DNA from: a bacterium
GTDB lineage: Bacteria; Desulfobacterota; Binatia; HRBIN30; CADEER01
Assembly (NCBI GenBank): GCA_030430165.1
Contig: JAUIGL010000049.1
Span: forward strand, 1 to 48,486
Direction: 5' to 3'
DNA: 48,486 bases
Position numbers and translations under genes: made by a program. The first letter of the stretch is position 1, and every line of letters begins with the position of its first letter. Positions 7,918 to 16,353 of the stretch are shown piece by piece. The notes beneath the pieces were generated by a model, which was not told where the DNA came from, searched no databases, and was given only the letters and a program-made list of their open reading frames with translations.

Positions 7918-10671
7918 TCAACCTTGTGCTTCCGACGCGGCGGAAGAATCCGCCGCCGCCGTCTCTTCCGACGGCATCTCCGCCGGTTCCGGCGCCGACT
8001 CCTCGGCATCCGTTGCGACGGCAGGCTGCGCCACCGCACCCGTCGGCGCGTGGAGCGTCAAGATGTAATCACGCAGCGCCTTGACCTGCTCGAGGTCGCT
8101 GCCACCGAGGACGTCGTCCGGTCCATCCGGCGAGTCATCGGTAAAGTCGTAGAACGACGGCATCCGGGATCCCGGCATCAGCGCCTGCGGATCCTTGATC
8201 CAGTCGACGATCCAGTTCGGGTTCAAGCGTTCGTACGCCATCGCCAGGTCGGGCGCCCAGCCCTCCTTCGGCCCTTCGGGCTTGCGATCGCCCTGCTGGT
8301 GGCAAGTCCAGCACGAGAAGTAGTCGTCCGACGCCAGCAACTCACCAGCTTCGACGTATTCGGGCGAAAGCGAAGCGAGATCGACGTGGACGTAGGGGTT
8401 GTCGATCTTCTCCTCGGCGGCAAAGTAGTTGACGATCGCGGCCGTCTCCTCGTCGCTGAGCCCGAAAGTCGGCATCCGCACCTCCAGCCACGGTCGCAAC
8501 GGCACCGGGCGTTGGAGGAATCCGTACAACCAATTCGCCTGCACCTTGGCCCCTTCGCCGGTCAGGATCGGCGGACCGAGGGTCGGGTTCTCTTCGTAGT
8601 GGGCGAGGATCGCCCCGCCGCGGCCGCTGACCACGTGGCAACCGACGCAGTTGTAGCGCTCGATTACACGGCGCCCTTCGACCAGCGTAACCTCGTTGTC
8701 GTAGTCGGAGGGGCGATACTCCTTCGGCACATAGCCTTCCTGGCGGCTCGCCAGGAAGGTGAGGATCGCGTCGATGTCGCTCTCCGCCAGGGCGAAGTGC
8801 GGCATCACCTGCTCGATGCGCTCGGTCTCGTAAATGCGCGGCTCGTTGATCTTGTTGAAGGTCCAGTCTTCCCAGGTGTGCGGAATGTCGGTTCGGTTGC
8901 CGAAGAACAGCTCCTCGAGCGGTTTCGATCCGAACACCGAAAGCTCGACACCGATGCGCGACTCGCTTTCCATTCCCGGGACGTTGTGGCAGCCGGCACA
9001 GCCGTACTTGCGAACCAACGCTTCGCCGATGACGACGTTGTCCGCTTCCAACAACCGCGCGCGGGTCGCAGAGTCGTCGGTCGCGGCTTCGCCCAGAGTC
9101 ATCAGGTAGGAAACGATCGCCTTCGCCTCCTGGTCGCTCAGACGCAGACTCGGCATGCGCGCCACCGGCGAATAGCCGCGCGGATCCTTGACCCAGTGAT
9201 AGGCCCAGCGCGCGTTGGTCTTCTCGGCGATGTTGCTCAGGTTGGGGGCGATGTCCTTGCCCTCGCCGAGCAGCGCCGGCGACTCGCCCGGCGCCAGACC
9301 GTGACAGCCGCGGCAGCCGAGCGAATCGACCAACCGTTCGCCCTCGGCGACCAGCGCCGCGTTGCCGGAGTCGATACCGGAGGGCAGATCGTGTTCGCCG
9401 AGCCACGCCTCACTCTCGTCCGCCGAAGCGCTGAGCAGATAGCCGGCGATCGCCTCGGCCTCGTCGCCGTCGAAGTAGAAGTTCGGCATCTTGGTGCGCG
9501 GGCGGTACTCGTGCGGGTTCTTGACCCAGTCGACCAGCCAGTCGGCGTCCACCTTGGCGGAGATGCGCCCGAGGTAAGGGCCGATCTTCGGTAGGTCGCC
9601 GTATCCCTCGACCAGGTGACAACCGATGCAACCGACCTGCTCGAAGAGCTTTTCGCCGAGCGCGATCTTCTCGGCGGCATCCATGCGCACGTCGGCATGA
9701 CAGCCGATGCAACTCGCCTGGACGTTGTCGCCCTCGTACATCGGGTCGAGCCAATACTTCACGTGCCCGTGCGCCTGCTCGGCCGAGTTCACCGCCGCCC
9801 CCTGGCCCTGGTGGCAAGGAGTGCAGCCGACCTTCTCGGCGGCGTGCTTGCCGAGGTAGAGCCTGCGATCCGGGTGCGTCTTGTACGGATTGGGAAGGTC
9901 CTCGAAACCGTCCTTGTTGATGCCGGCATGACAGGACGTGCAACGGTCGACGCGCGCAACCGGCTGGTTGTACGCGTTGCGATCGAACTCGTTGAGCACT
10001 ACCTGCTCGATCTTGGGAATCTTGGGGAAGTCGAAGGGACCGACCTGGATCACCATGCCGTCGACTTTTTGCTCGAGCCTGGACTTGGCGCCCTCCAGCT
10101 CTTCCTTCTTCTTCTCGAGCGAGTCGACCACCGAGCGGATCTCGTCCTGCTCGCTGAGGATCTGATTGAGACGCGCCAGCGTCTCCGCCACCTCCTCTTC
10201 GACCTCGGCCTTCTTGGCGTTCAGCTCGTCGAGGTGCGCCCGCTGCGACGTCGTGTCGGCGTGCGCCAGCTGGGCGTGCTCCAGCTCGTACCAAGCCTCC
10301 TCGATCTGGCTCTTGACGAGGCGAAGATTGAACTCCGCGTCGTCGAACGCCACCCGCGCCTTGTTCTCCTTGCTGGCGAGCTCGGAGAGTTGGCTCGCGG
10401 TCGCGCCAGAAGTGGTCTTGTCGCGCGCAGCCTCGAGGTCCGCCAGTACCTTCTGGTACTCCTCGTCGGCCCCGAGCCGCTCCTCCTCGGCCGAAACCTC
10501 GGCCTTGGCGCGCTCGATCTGGGTTTGCGAGAACTCGTACTGATACTTCTTCCACGGGCGGCGAGAGATCTGGTCGTCCCAGACGATCCAAACCGACGTC
10601 ACCAGCAGCAGCGCCACCGCCAGCAAGAACACGGATGCGTACGATTTCTTTTCTTCGTCCGCTTTCGACAT
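7918..10671 (-). CDS. Membrane-anchored octaheme cytochrome c of the bc complex
   Basis: A 917-aa protein with eight CxxCH heme sites starting near residues 244, 283, 321, 348, 453, 558, 675 and 787. One N-terminal membrane anchor (11-30) is followed by a long charged coiled coil (about 35-205). The first three hemes are closely spaced, without nearby Met-Pro motifs, and resemble bis-His hemes. The last five form class-I cytochrome modules, each with a Met-Pro axial-ligand candidate (Met395, 506, 623, 733, 837). The tail is acidic and Ala/Glu/Pro-rich. I chose ATG 10671; a TTG one codon upstream is the alternative. It is located where cytochrome c1/f would be encoded and probably replaces it. 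Confidence 0.93.
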   Translation of the reverse strand: MSKADEEKKSYASVFLLAVALLLVTSVWIVWDDQISRRPWKKYQYEFSQTQIERAKAEVSAEEERLGADEEYQKVLADLEAARDKTTSGATASQLSELASKENKARVAFDDAEFNLRLVKSQIEEAWYELEHAQLAHADTTSQRAHLDELNAKKAEVEEEVAETLARLNQILSEQDEIRSVVDSLEKKKEELEGAKSRLEQKVDGMVIQVGPFDFPKIPKIEQVVLNEFDRNAYNQPVARVDRCTSCHAGINKDGFEDLPNPYKTHPDRRLYLGKHAAEKVGCTPCHQGQGAAVNSAEQAHGHVKYWLDPMYEGDNVQASCIGCHADVRMDAAEKIALGEKLFEQVGCIGCHLVEGYGDLPKIGPYLGRISAKVDADWLVDWVKNPHEYRPRTKMPNFYFDGDEAEAIAGYLLSASADESEAWLGEHDLPSGIDSGNAALVAEGERLVDSLGCRGCHGLAPGESPALLGEGKDIAPNLSNIAEKTNARWAYHWVKDPRGYSPVARMPSLRLSDQEAKAIVSYLMTLGEAATDDSATRARLLEADNVVIGEALVRKYGCAGCHNVPGMESESRIGVELSVFGSKPLEELFFGNRTDIPHTWEDWTFNKINEPRIYETERIEQVMPHFALAESDIDAILTFLASRQEGYVPKEYRPSDYDNEVTLVEGRRVIERYNCVGCHVVSGRGGAILAHYEENPTLGPPILTGEGAKVQANWLYGFLQRPVPLRPWLEVRMPTFGLSDEETAAIVNYFAAEEKIDNPYVHVDLASLSPEYVEAGELLASDDYFSCWTCHQQGDRKPEGPKEGWAPDLAMAYERLNPNWIVDWIKDPQALMPGSRMPSFYDFTDDSPDGPDDVLGGSDLEQVKALRDYILTLHAPTGAVAQPAVATDAEESAPEPAEMPSEETAAADSSAASEAQG

Positions 10672-10675
10672 CAAC

Positions 10676-10852
10676 TTACCCCTGAGGTGACGCCCGCCGT
10701 TCCAGAAAACGCCCGAGCGAGAAGATCAGGAACCCCACCATCAGCCAAGTGAGCTCGCGCCCCATGCCGTTCTCCTGCGTCACACCGACGAAGAGCGCGT
10801 ACCCGACATTGGCGATTCCGAGCAACTGGACGACTTTGGCGAGGAAGAACAT
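10676..10852 (-). CDS. 58-aa membrane protein of the bc complex operon
   Basis: A small gene with ATG at 10852 and TAA at 10676-10678, 21 bases after the cytochrome b C-terminal gene and 4 bases before the octaheme cytochrome. The product has two hydrophobic stretches (about 2-24 and 35-48) around a polar QENGMGRE loop, and a basic tail (RFLERRASPQG). It matches no family I know. Position and size are reminiscent of the single-helix supernumerary subunits (PetG/L/N class) of b6f complexes, but this is analogy only. Codon use and tight spacing support a real gene. Confidence 0.72.
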   Translation of the reverse strand: MFFLAKVVQLLGIANVGYALFVGVTQENGMGRELTWLMVGFLIFSLGRFLERRASPQG

Positions 10853-10873
10853 TTCTCGAGAACCGCGGCGTCT

Positions 10874-11791
10874 TCAGAAATTGATCCACGGGGTCTGCCA
10901 TACGTACATGATGTTCCCCGCGTGGCGCAGAACCATCTTGATGACTACCGACATCAGGTTGAGGAACAGGAACGACGTCAGCACGAAGCGGGGCATGCCC
11001 CAGCGGTGCATGAACTCCTGGCCCTTCATCCGAACGATCGCCCAGTACATCGCGGCCGTGCCGACCACGAAATAGCCGAGAACCACGACCGCCCCGAAAA
11101 TGATCGCGCCGGCCTCGCTGCGAATCCCGAAGATGTAGTGGAGGTTGACGTTGGTCAGCGCCTCGATCTTGTGCGAGTCCCAGACCTCCCACGGCCAGAA
11201 CCAGTTCCAGCCGGGTCCGCGCAGAAACGTGCCGATGATGATCAACGAGACCCACAAGATGTGGAAGCCGAGGAAGAAGGTCAGGATCTCGTACTTGCGC
11301 GACTCGTACGCGTAGTAGCCGTTCCCCGCGGGATTGATGTCGATGTACGGAATCGCCATCAGGCCGACGATGATGAAGGTCGGCAAAACCACGCCGGCGT
11401 GCCAGGGATCGAAGAATACCAGCATCTCCTGCAACCCGAGGAAGTACCACGGCGCCTTCGACGGGTTCGGCGTGCGGGTCGGGTTGGCCGGCTCCTCGAG
11501 CGGCGCATCGACCACCAACGACCACAGGATCAACCCCAGCGTGATGAAGATCGCGCACAGGAACTCGCTGCGCACCAGGTGCGGCCAGGTGTGCACCTTG
11601 TCGTCGCCCGGGCCCGTCGCCTGCACGGCGACCGGCTTGTCGAGCTCCGCCCCGGGCTTGGCCGCCCAGTACAGCAGAATCATCAGAGCGACGAACAGCT
11701 CGGGCAGGATCAGAACACGCCCGCCCGGAATGAAATTGGTGATCACGGTCACCACCAGCGTAATCGCCAGCCAGAACAACTCCCGCGACAT
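10874..11791 (-). CDS. Cytochrome b C-terminal subunit (subunit IV-like)
   Basis: A 305-aa membrane protein homologous to cytochrome b C-terminal half/subunit IV, forming the quinol-oxidation pocket with the Rieske protein. The signature loop reads APWYFLGLQEM near residue 125, so the canonical PEWY is APWY here. Two extra hydrophobic segments precede it (about 5-50) and three or more follow, making it nearly twice the length of chloroplast subunit IV. Loss of the PEWY Glu is known mainly from menaquinol-using complexes. The start ATG has GAGGGGGG upstream. It follows the N-terminal cytochrome b gene by 23 bases. Confidence 0.93.
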   Translation of the reverse strand: MSRELFWLAITLVVTVITNFIPGGRVLILPELFVALMILLYWAAKPGAELDKPVAVQATGPGDDKVHTWPHLVRSEFLCAIFITLGLILWSLVVDAPLEEPANPTRTPNPSKAPWYFLGLQEMLVFFDPWHAGVVLPTFIIVGLMAIPYIDINPAGNGYYAYESRKYEILTFFLGFHILWVSLIIIGTFLRGPGWNWFWPWEVWDSHKIEALTNVNLHYIFGIRSEAGAIIFGAVVVLGYFVVGTAAMYWAIVRMKGQEFMHRWGMPRFVLTSFLFLNLMSVVIKMVLRHAGNIMYVWQTPWINF

Positions 11792-11814
11792 CCTACGCGT
11801 CCCCCCTCACAGCC

Positions 11815-12585
11815 TCAGACCGGTGGCCCGGAAAATCCGTCGCGGCGAATCCGCCAGAAATGAACCGCCATGAACAGGCTGGCGACCAGCGGAATGAAAA
11901 TGCAGTGGAGGATGTAGAATCGCAGCAGCGTATGCGGGCCGATCTCGCCGCCGCCGAACAGAAAGGCGCGCGCGTCGTAGATCGGATTGGCACCGGTCCA
12001 GTCGGCAAACGGGCCTTCATAACCGAGCAACGGCGTCGCTCGCGCCATGTTGGATCCGACGGTCACCGCCCAGATCGACAGCTGGTCCCAAGGCAACAGG
12101 TACCCGGTGAAGCTGAGCAGCATGGTCAGCACCAGCAGGATAACGCCGACCACCCAGTTGAACTCGCGGGGCGGCTTGTACGAACCGGTCAAGAAGACGC
12201 GGAACATGTGCAGCCAGACGGCGATCACCATCCCGTGCGCGGCCCAGCGGTGCATGTTGCGCATGAACATCCCGAACGGCATGTCGAACTCGAGATACTT
12301 CATGTCGGCGTAGGCGTACTCCGCCGTCGGCCGGTAGTAGAACATCAGGTAGACGCCGGTGACGACGGTCACCAGGAACATCAGGAACGTGATGCCGCCC
12401 ATGCACCAGGTGAAGCGCATCCGGATCGCATGCCGGCGCACTTTCGAAGGATGCAGGTGCAGCCAGACGTTGCCCGAGACCATCTGGACCCGATTGCCGG
12501 GCGTATCGTCATACCCGTGACGAAAGATCGACTGCCAAACCTGAGATTCCGTGATCTGGCGCTTCGTCTCTTCCCACTTACTCAT
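11815..12585 (-). CDS. petB: Cytochrome b6-type N-terminal subunit
   Basis: A 256-aa four-helix cytochrome b carrying the two b hemes. The likely ligands are His112/His126 and His227/His242. The spacings of 14 and 15 residues are those of b6 (bc1-type has 14 and 14). Cys61 in TWCMGGITF aligns with the b6 cysteine that covalently holds heme ci, so this complex probably has that extra heme. The FYYRPT and LLPWDQ motifs are also b6-like. I chose ATG 12585 because upstream sequence is unlike the family. It is separated from the Rieske gene by 25 bases and forms one complex with it. Confidence 0.95.
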   Translation of the reverse strand: MSKWEETKRQITESQVWQSIFRHGYDDTPGNRVQMVSGNVWLHLHPSKVRRHAIRMRFTWCMGGITFLMFLVTVVTGVYLMFYYRPTAEYAYADMKYLEFDMPFGMFMRNMHRWAAHGMVIAVWLHMFRVFLTGSYKPPREFNWVVGVILLVLTMLLSFTGYLLPWDQLSIWAVTVGSNMARATPLLGYEGPFADWTGANPIYDARAFLFGGGEIGPHTLLRFYILHCIFIPLVASLFMAVHFWRIRRDGFSGPPV

Positions 12586-12610
12586 CGCTCGGATTCCCCC
12601 CAGGCCGAAA

Positions 12611-13195
12611 TCAAGCGCGCAGGAACGCGCCCGGCTTGTCCCAGTCGCCCTTCTCGTAGCGGTAGACCACACCCATGTCGACGACCAGCTGCCCCTCTTC
12701 GTTGAGCTCCATTCGGTAGCGCTCGAGCGGGCGCGGCGCCGGGCCCTCGAAGTTGATACCGGTCTTGCGAAATCCGCTGCCGTGGCACGGACACTTGAAC
12801 TTCTGGTCCACCTTCAGCCAGCGCGGCGTGCACCCGAGGTGCGTGCACTTGGCGAACAGTGCGTAGAAGCCGTCGGCCTCGCGCACGATCCAAACCCGGT
12901 GCTCCTTCTTGAAGCGCTCGCTGACCTCGCCGATCGTGTACTCTTCCGGCGTTCCGGCCTTGAACGTGCTGGGCGGCTTGAACAGGACCCGCGGAAACGC
13001 CGAACGGACGAAACCGAGGAGGAAGATCGTCGAGAACGCCCCGAACGCCGCCCAATTGAGGCGGCCGAGGAAGTCACGACGCGACCACAGGCTGCCGCGC
13101 GGCGGCGGATCCTCCGGGATCGCCCCCGATTCGATGCCCTGCACTTTGTCGAGTGCGGCCTGCTCTTCCGCTGAGAGCTTCTTCGCTTTCGCCAT
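12611..13195 (-). CDS. Rieske iron-sulfur protein of the bc/b6f-like complex
   Basis: A 194-aa Rieske protein. Cluster ligands Cys117/His119 (CTHLGC) and Cys135/His138 (CPCHGSGF) are present, with Cys122 and Cys137 placed for the stabilising disulfide. A twin-Arg-like export signal and anchor lies at residues 38-62 (SRRDFLGRL then hydrophobic), as is usual for Rieske proteins folded in the cytoplasm. It accepts an electron from quinol at the Qo site and passes it to the octaheme cytochrome. The start lies 3 bases after the preceding stop. Confidence 0.96.
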   Translation of the reverse strand: MAKAKKLSAEEQAALDKVQGIESGAIPEDPPPRGSLWSRRDFLGRLNWAAFGAFSTIFLLGFVRSAFPRVLFKPPSTFKAGTPEEYTIGEVSERFKKEHRVWIVREADGFYALFAKCTHLGCTPRWLKVDQKFKCPCHGSGFRKTGINFEGPAPRPLERYRMELNEEGQLVVDMGVVYRYEKGDWDKPGAFLRA

Positions 13196-13198
13196 CGT

Positions 13199-13558
13199 CT
13201 AATTCCCCCCGCTCGACAACAGAACGGACAACACTCCCCAGGCCATCGTCACCGCAGCCGCCGCGAACAGCAGCAAACCCACCGGCGGGAACAAAATGCT
13301 CAAGACCCCGCCCGCGAGGATGAGGGGAATTCCGATCGCAAATGGATTGAATGCATCGGTTCGCCTCTCGCCCCCCCGTTCGACCGGCGGAGCGATCACC
13401 ACTTCGTCGCGCACCAGGTGGACGGCCATTTCGCGCAGCTGCTCTCTTTGCTTGCTTGGGACTGAGTTGATGTGTTGCGCCAGATCGCGGGCCATGGCTT
13501 CGACCCGCGCCTCTTCGATTTCCCCATCTTGGGAATCTTCTTGGACTTTTTCGCTCAC
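13199..13558 (-). CDS. Uncharacterised membrane protein leading the respiratory operon
   Basis: A 119-aa protein of unknown function. Residues 1-70 are highly charged (Glu/Arg-rich, probably helical). Residues 72-114 form two hydrophobic helices (FAIGIPLILAGGVLSILF and LLLFAAAAVTMAWGV) and would place both ends in the cytoplasm. The GTG start at 13558 has no obvious Shine-Dalgarno. It is the first gene of the unit, 3 bases before the Rieske gene, so co-expression is nearly certain. It could be a complex-specific accessory subunit or assembly factor. Confidence 0.75.
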   Translation of the reverse strand: MSEKVQEDSQDGEIEEARVEAMARDLAQHINSVPSKQREQLREMAVHLVRDEVVIAPPVERGGERRTDAFNPFAIGIPLILAGGVLSILFPPVGLLLFAAAAVTMAWGVLSVLLSSGGN

Positions 13559-13576
13559 AGAGTCTGGCGCGCCCGG

Positions 13577-13606
13577 GCAATAATATGATTCATTTTGATA
13601 GTCAAA
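13577..13606 (-). promoter_or_regulatory. Candidate promoter and palindrome ahead of the respiratory operon
   Basis: On the minus strand TTGACT (13605-13600) resembles a -35 box. Candidate -10 boxes are TATTAT (13585-13580, short 14-nt spacer) or TATTGC (13582-13577, 17-nt spacer). The -35 is embedded in a near-palindrome TTTGA-N3-TCAAA (13594-13606), a possible regulator site. This is one of the few AT-rich patches in the neighbourhood. The assignment is tentative. Confidence 0.35.
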
Positions 13607-13728
13607 TCGGCTCGGATTCAGGCACTCTTACACGATCAATTAACACATCACGGGCCCTACCACCGGTCAACTCGCCGCCCGACCGGCACGGAAGAATTCC
13701 CCTAATTGCTCGGATTAGGAGGCGCGAC

Positions 13729-16317
13729 TCAGCCGCGGTGGCGCAGACTGGCCGCGATCCGGCGCTCGAGAGCCTCGAGGTCGCCGTGCCGCGGACCGGC
13801 AACCACCGACGGATCGCGTTCGTCGCCGATCTCGACGATATCGAGCTCGGCGAGGCGCTTGAGGGCGTTCGAGAAGGTCACCGAGGTCCGCCCCTCCGGC
13901 TTGCCGAGCTCGTTGAGCGTGCACGCGGTTTCGTGGTGCTTGATCGCGCGATCGATCACCGCCTTCTTGGTGAGGCCTTCCGGTAGATCGCGCAGCACGT
14001 GCACCATCACCCAGTAGGCCTCTCGGAAATTGTCGAGCGCGCCCACCGCGGTCGGAACGAAGTCGTGCTCCTCCACCACCGAGTCGCCATCCAGCACCCC
14101 CTCGGCCTGCAGCACTTCGCGCAGGTCGGCGAGCTCCTCGGCGAGCCGATCGCGATCGGGCAGCGGGAACTCCCAGCGGAAGAGGTCGAGCCACCACTCG
14201 ACGTCGTTCTCGGCGTCGATCGATCTCTCCCCGCGCAGCATCGCGTCGAGCAACAACGAGGACTGGAGAAAGTAGTGAATCGCGTTGTTCTTGTAGAAGT
14301 CGAGCGCCAGCCGGTTCTCCTCGGCGACGCGAATCACCCCGCCTTCCATGCCGGCGAGCCTCTGGATCAGGCCGCCGTTCTCGAGGAACGCCAGGCTTTC
14401 GCGAAACTCGTCGCCATCGTTGCGCTCGAGCGACGCGCTCAGCGCGATGCCGCGCCGCCGCAAGAACGAAACCAGTGCGCGAGCGCGGTCGACGAAGACT
14501 CGATCGCGCAGAGCGCCCTGCTCCGAGGCCAACAAGGTCATCGAGGAGACCGAGGTCGCGCCGACCACACTGGCACGGTTGATCTCGCGCAACAGCCGCA
14601 GGCCGAGCTTGCGAACCACCGCGCGACGATCGTCCTCGACCTCGACGCCGCCGCGATTGAACTTGGCGCGATCGACTCCGAGGAAATGATTGAGCGAGAT
14701 CGGCTCGGCGAACGAGACGTACACCGTGCCGTGACGGCGCCGCAGCAGGCGGCGCGCCTGGAGCAGGGCCCCCAGTGACTCCGGCTGTTTCTCGGCGCCG
14801 CCGAGCTCGCGCTGGTAGGCGTCCTCCTCGACGACTCGCCCGTAGTGGATCGACACCGGGACGAAGTACAGATCGCGGCGTACGCCGCGGGTGAACGCAT
14901 CGACGATCGCCGACAGCATGCCGAGCTTGGGCGGCAGAACCTTGCCGGTTCGACTGCGCCCGCCCTCGATGAAGAATTCCTGGGTGTACCCCTCGCGAAT
15001 CAGAAACGTCAGGTACTGCCGGAACACCACCTTATACAGCTCGTCGTCGTCGAAGGTCCGGCGAATGAAATAGGCGCCCGCGCCGCGAAACAGCGGCCCC
15101 ATCGGCCAGAACGACAGATTGATGCCGGCGGCGATGTGGGGCGGGCTCAGGTACTTGAGGTGAAACAGGTAGCTCAGCACCAGGTAGTCGAAGTGGCTGC
15201 GGTGCGAGGGCACCAGCACGACGGGGTGCTGTTTGACGCACTCGATGACCCGCTCGAGGCCCGAGTACTCGAGACCGGCGAACATGCGCGGCCAAACGAA
15301 GTTGAAGCCGAGCTCGAGGATCGAGAAGTACTGCTTCTTGTAGTCGGCGGCGATCTCGTCGATGTAGCGGCGGGCGCGGCGCCGCAGCTGCGCCTCGTTC
15401 TCGCCCTCCTCCTCCACCAGGCGGCGGATCGTATTCTCGACGTCCGGCGTGCCGAGCACGATGCCGCGAACCTGACTCTTGGGCAGCAGCAGCGGGCCCC
15501 AGACGACGCGTTCCTCGCGGTACAAATCGATCAGCAGCGCGCGCGACAGACGGCGCACCGTCCGCTCCTCGCCCTCGCGCCGATAGCGGCGGACGAACGC
15601 GCGCAACTCGACCTCACTGCCGGCGCCGATCGAAGTGTCGAGGCGGTTGCGCAGCAACGAAAGGAGTCGGCGAAACTCACTCGGCGTCTCTTGCAGGCTG
15701 TAGACCAGCGCCGCCAGCCGCGACTCCTTGCGGCGCATGCCGCGGCCGCGCAGAGGCGCCAGGGGAACGAAGCTGACCTCGCCCGCCGACTGCCAGTGCT
15801 CGTGCACGATCTCGCGGATGTAGTCTCGGCCGTGATTGTGACCGGTCAGGCGCCGCCGCTTGCCGATGCGCCAGCGCGGCTTGCGGCCGCGCATGAACAG
15901 CAGCACCGGATGACGCTGCGACACCAGCTCGCTGCACAGCTGCCGGTCGGCAAAGGTGCGCAGCTCCTGCGAGCGCGGCCGCAACTGCGAGAAGCCATCC
16001 CACAGCGCGCGCAGCACCGAGCGCAGCGGACGCATCCACAGCGCCCGCATGTCGTTGGCAAACGAAGGTGCCGGCAACCCCTCGCGCTGAAGCACGTAGG
16101 TCACCAGCAGCAGGTCGACCCACGAGCGCTGGCGCAGCACGTAGACGATCGCGCCGCGATCGGCCAGGGCGCGGATGCGGTCGACCTCGGACTCGGCCAT
16201 GCGCACGCCGCCGAGAAGGCGATCGCACAGCCAGCGCACGGGCGCGCTCAACGGCGGCGGCGACGACACGTCGGGAGCGGGCGGTTCGACCGGCAACTCG
16301 AGAGCGGGTTCACTCAT
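13729..16317 (-). CDS. plsB: Glycerol-3-phosphate 1-O-acyltransferase
   Basis: An 862-aa PlsB, which acylates sn-1 of glycerol-3-phosphate at the inner membrane to begin phospholipid synthesis. The catalytic HRSHFD (HX4D) box lies near residue 372. The glycerol-phosphate binding block EGGRSRTGK is near 470, and further acyltransferase motifs (FVPVSIHYGRVVEE) follow. It is somewhat longer than E. coli PlsB (807 aa), with an Arg-rich N-terminal half. ATG 16317 gives MSEPALELP. The frame stays open further upstream, but only through the GC-rich hairpin array and antisense of manC, so I exclude that part. It lies downstream of manC across the hairpin array. Confidence 0.94.
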   Translation of the reverse strand: MSEPALELPVEPPAPDVSSPPPLSAPVRWLCDRLLGGVRMAESEVDRIRALADRGAIVYVLRQRSWVDLLLVTYVLQREGLPAPSFANDMRALWMRPLRSVLRALWDGFSQLRPRSQELRTFADRQLCSELVSQRHPVLLFMRGRKPRWRIGKRRRLTGHNHGRDYIREIVHEHWQSAGEVSFVPLAPLRGRGMRRKESRLAALVYSLQETPSEFRRLLSLLRNRLDTSIGAGSEVELRAFVRRYRREGEERTVRRLSRALLIDLYREERVVWGPLLLPKSQVRGIVLGTPDVENTIRRLVEEEGENEAQLRRRARRYIDEIAADYKKQYFSILELGFNFVWPRMFAGLEYSGLERVIECVKQHPVVLVPSHRSHFDYLVLSYLFHLKYLSPPHIAAGINLSFWPMGPLFRGAGAYFIRRTFDDDELYKVVFRQYLTFLIREGYTQEFFIEGGRSRTGKVLPPKLGMLSAIVDAFTRGVRRDLYFVPVSIHYGRVVEEDAYQRELGGAEKQPESLGALLQARRLLRRRHGTVYVSFAEPISLNHFLGVDRAKFNRGGVEVEDDRRAVVRKLGLRLLREINRASVVGATSVSSMTLLASEQGALRDRVFVDRARALVSFLRRRGIALSASLERNDGDEFRESLAFLENGGLIQRLAGMEGGVIRVAEENRLALDFYKNNAIHYFLQSSLLLDAMLRGERSIDAENDVEWWLDLFRWEFPLPDRDRLAEELADLREVLQAEGVLDGDSVVEEHDFVPTAVGALDNFREAYWVMVHVLRDLPEGLTKKAVIDRAIKHHETACTLNELGKPEGRTSVTFSNALKRLAELDIVEIGDERDPSVVAGPRHGDLEALERRIAASLRHRG

Positions 16318-16353
16318 GACAGAGCCAACCACGATAGCACGCCGAAGCCACGC

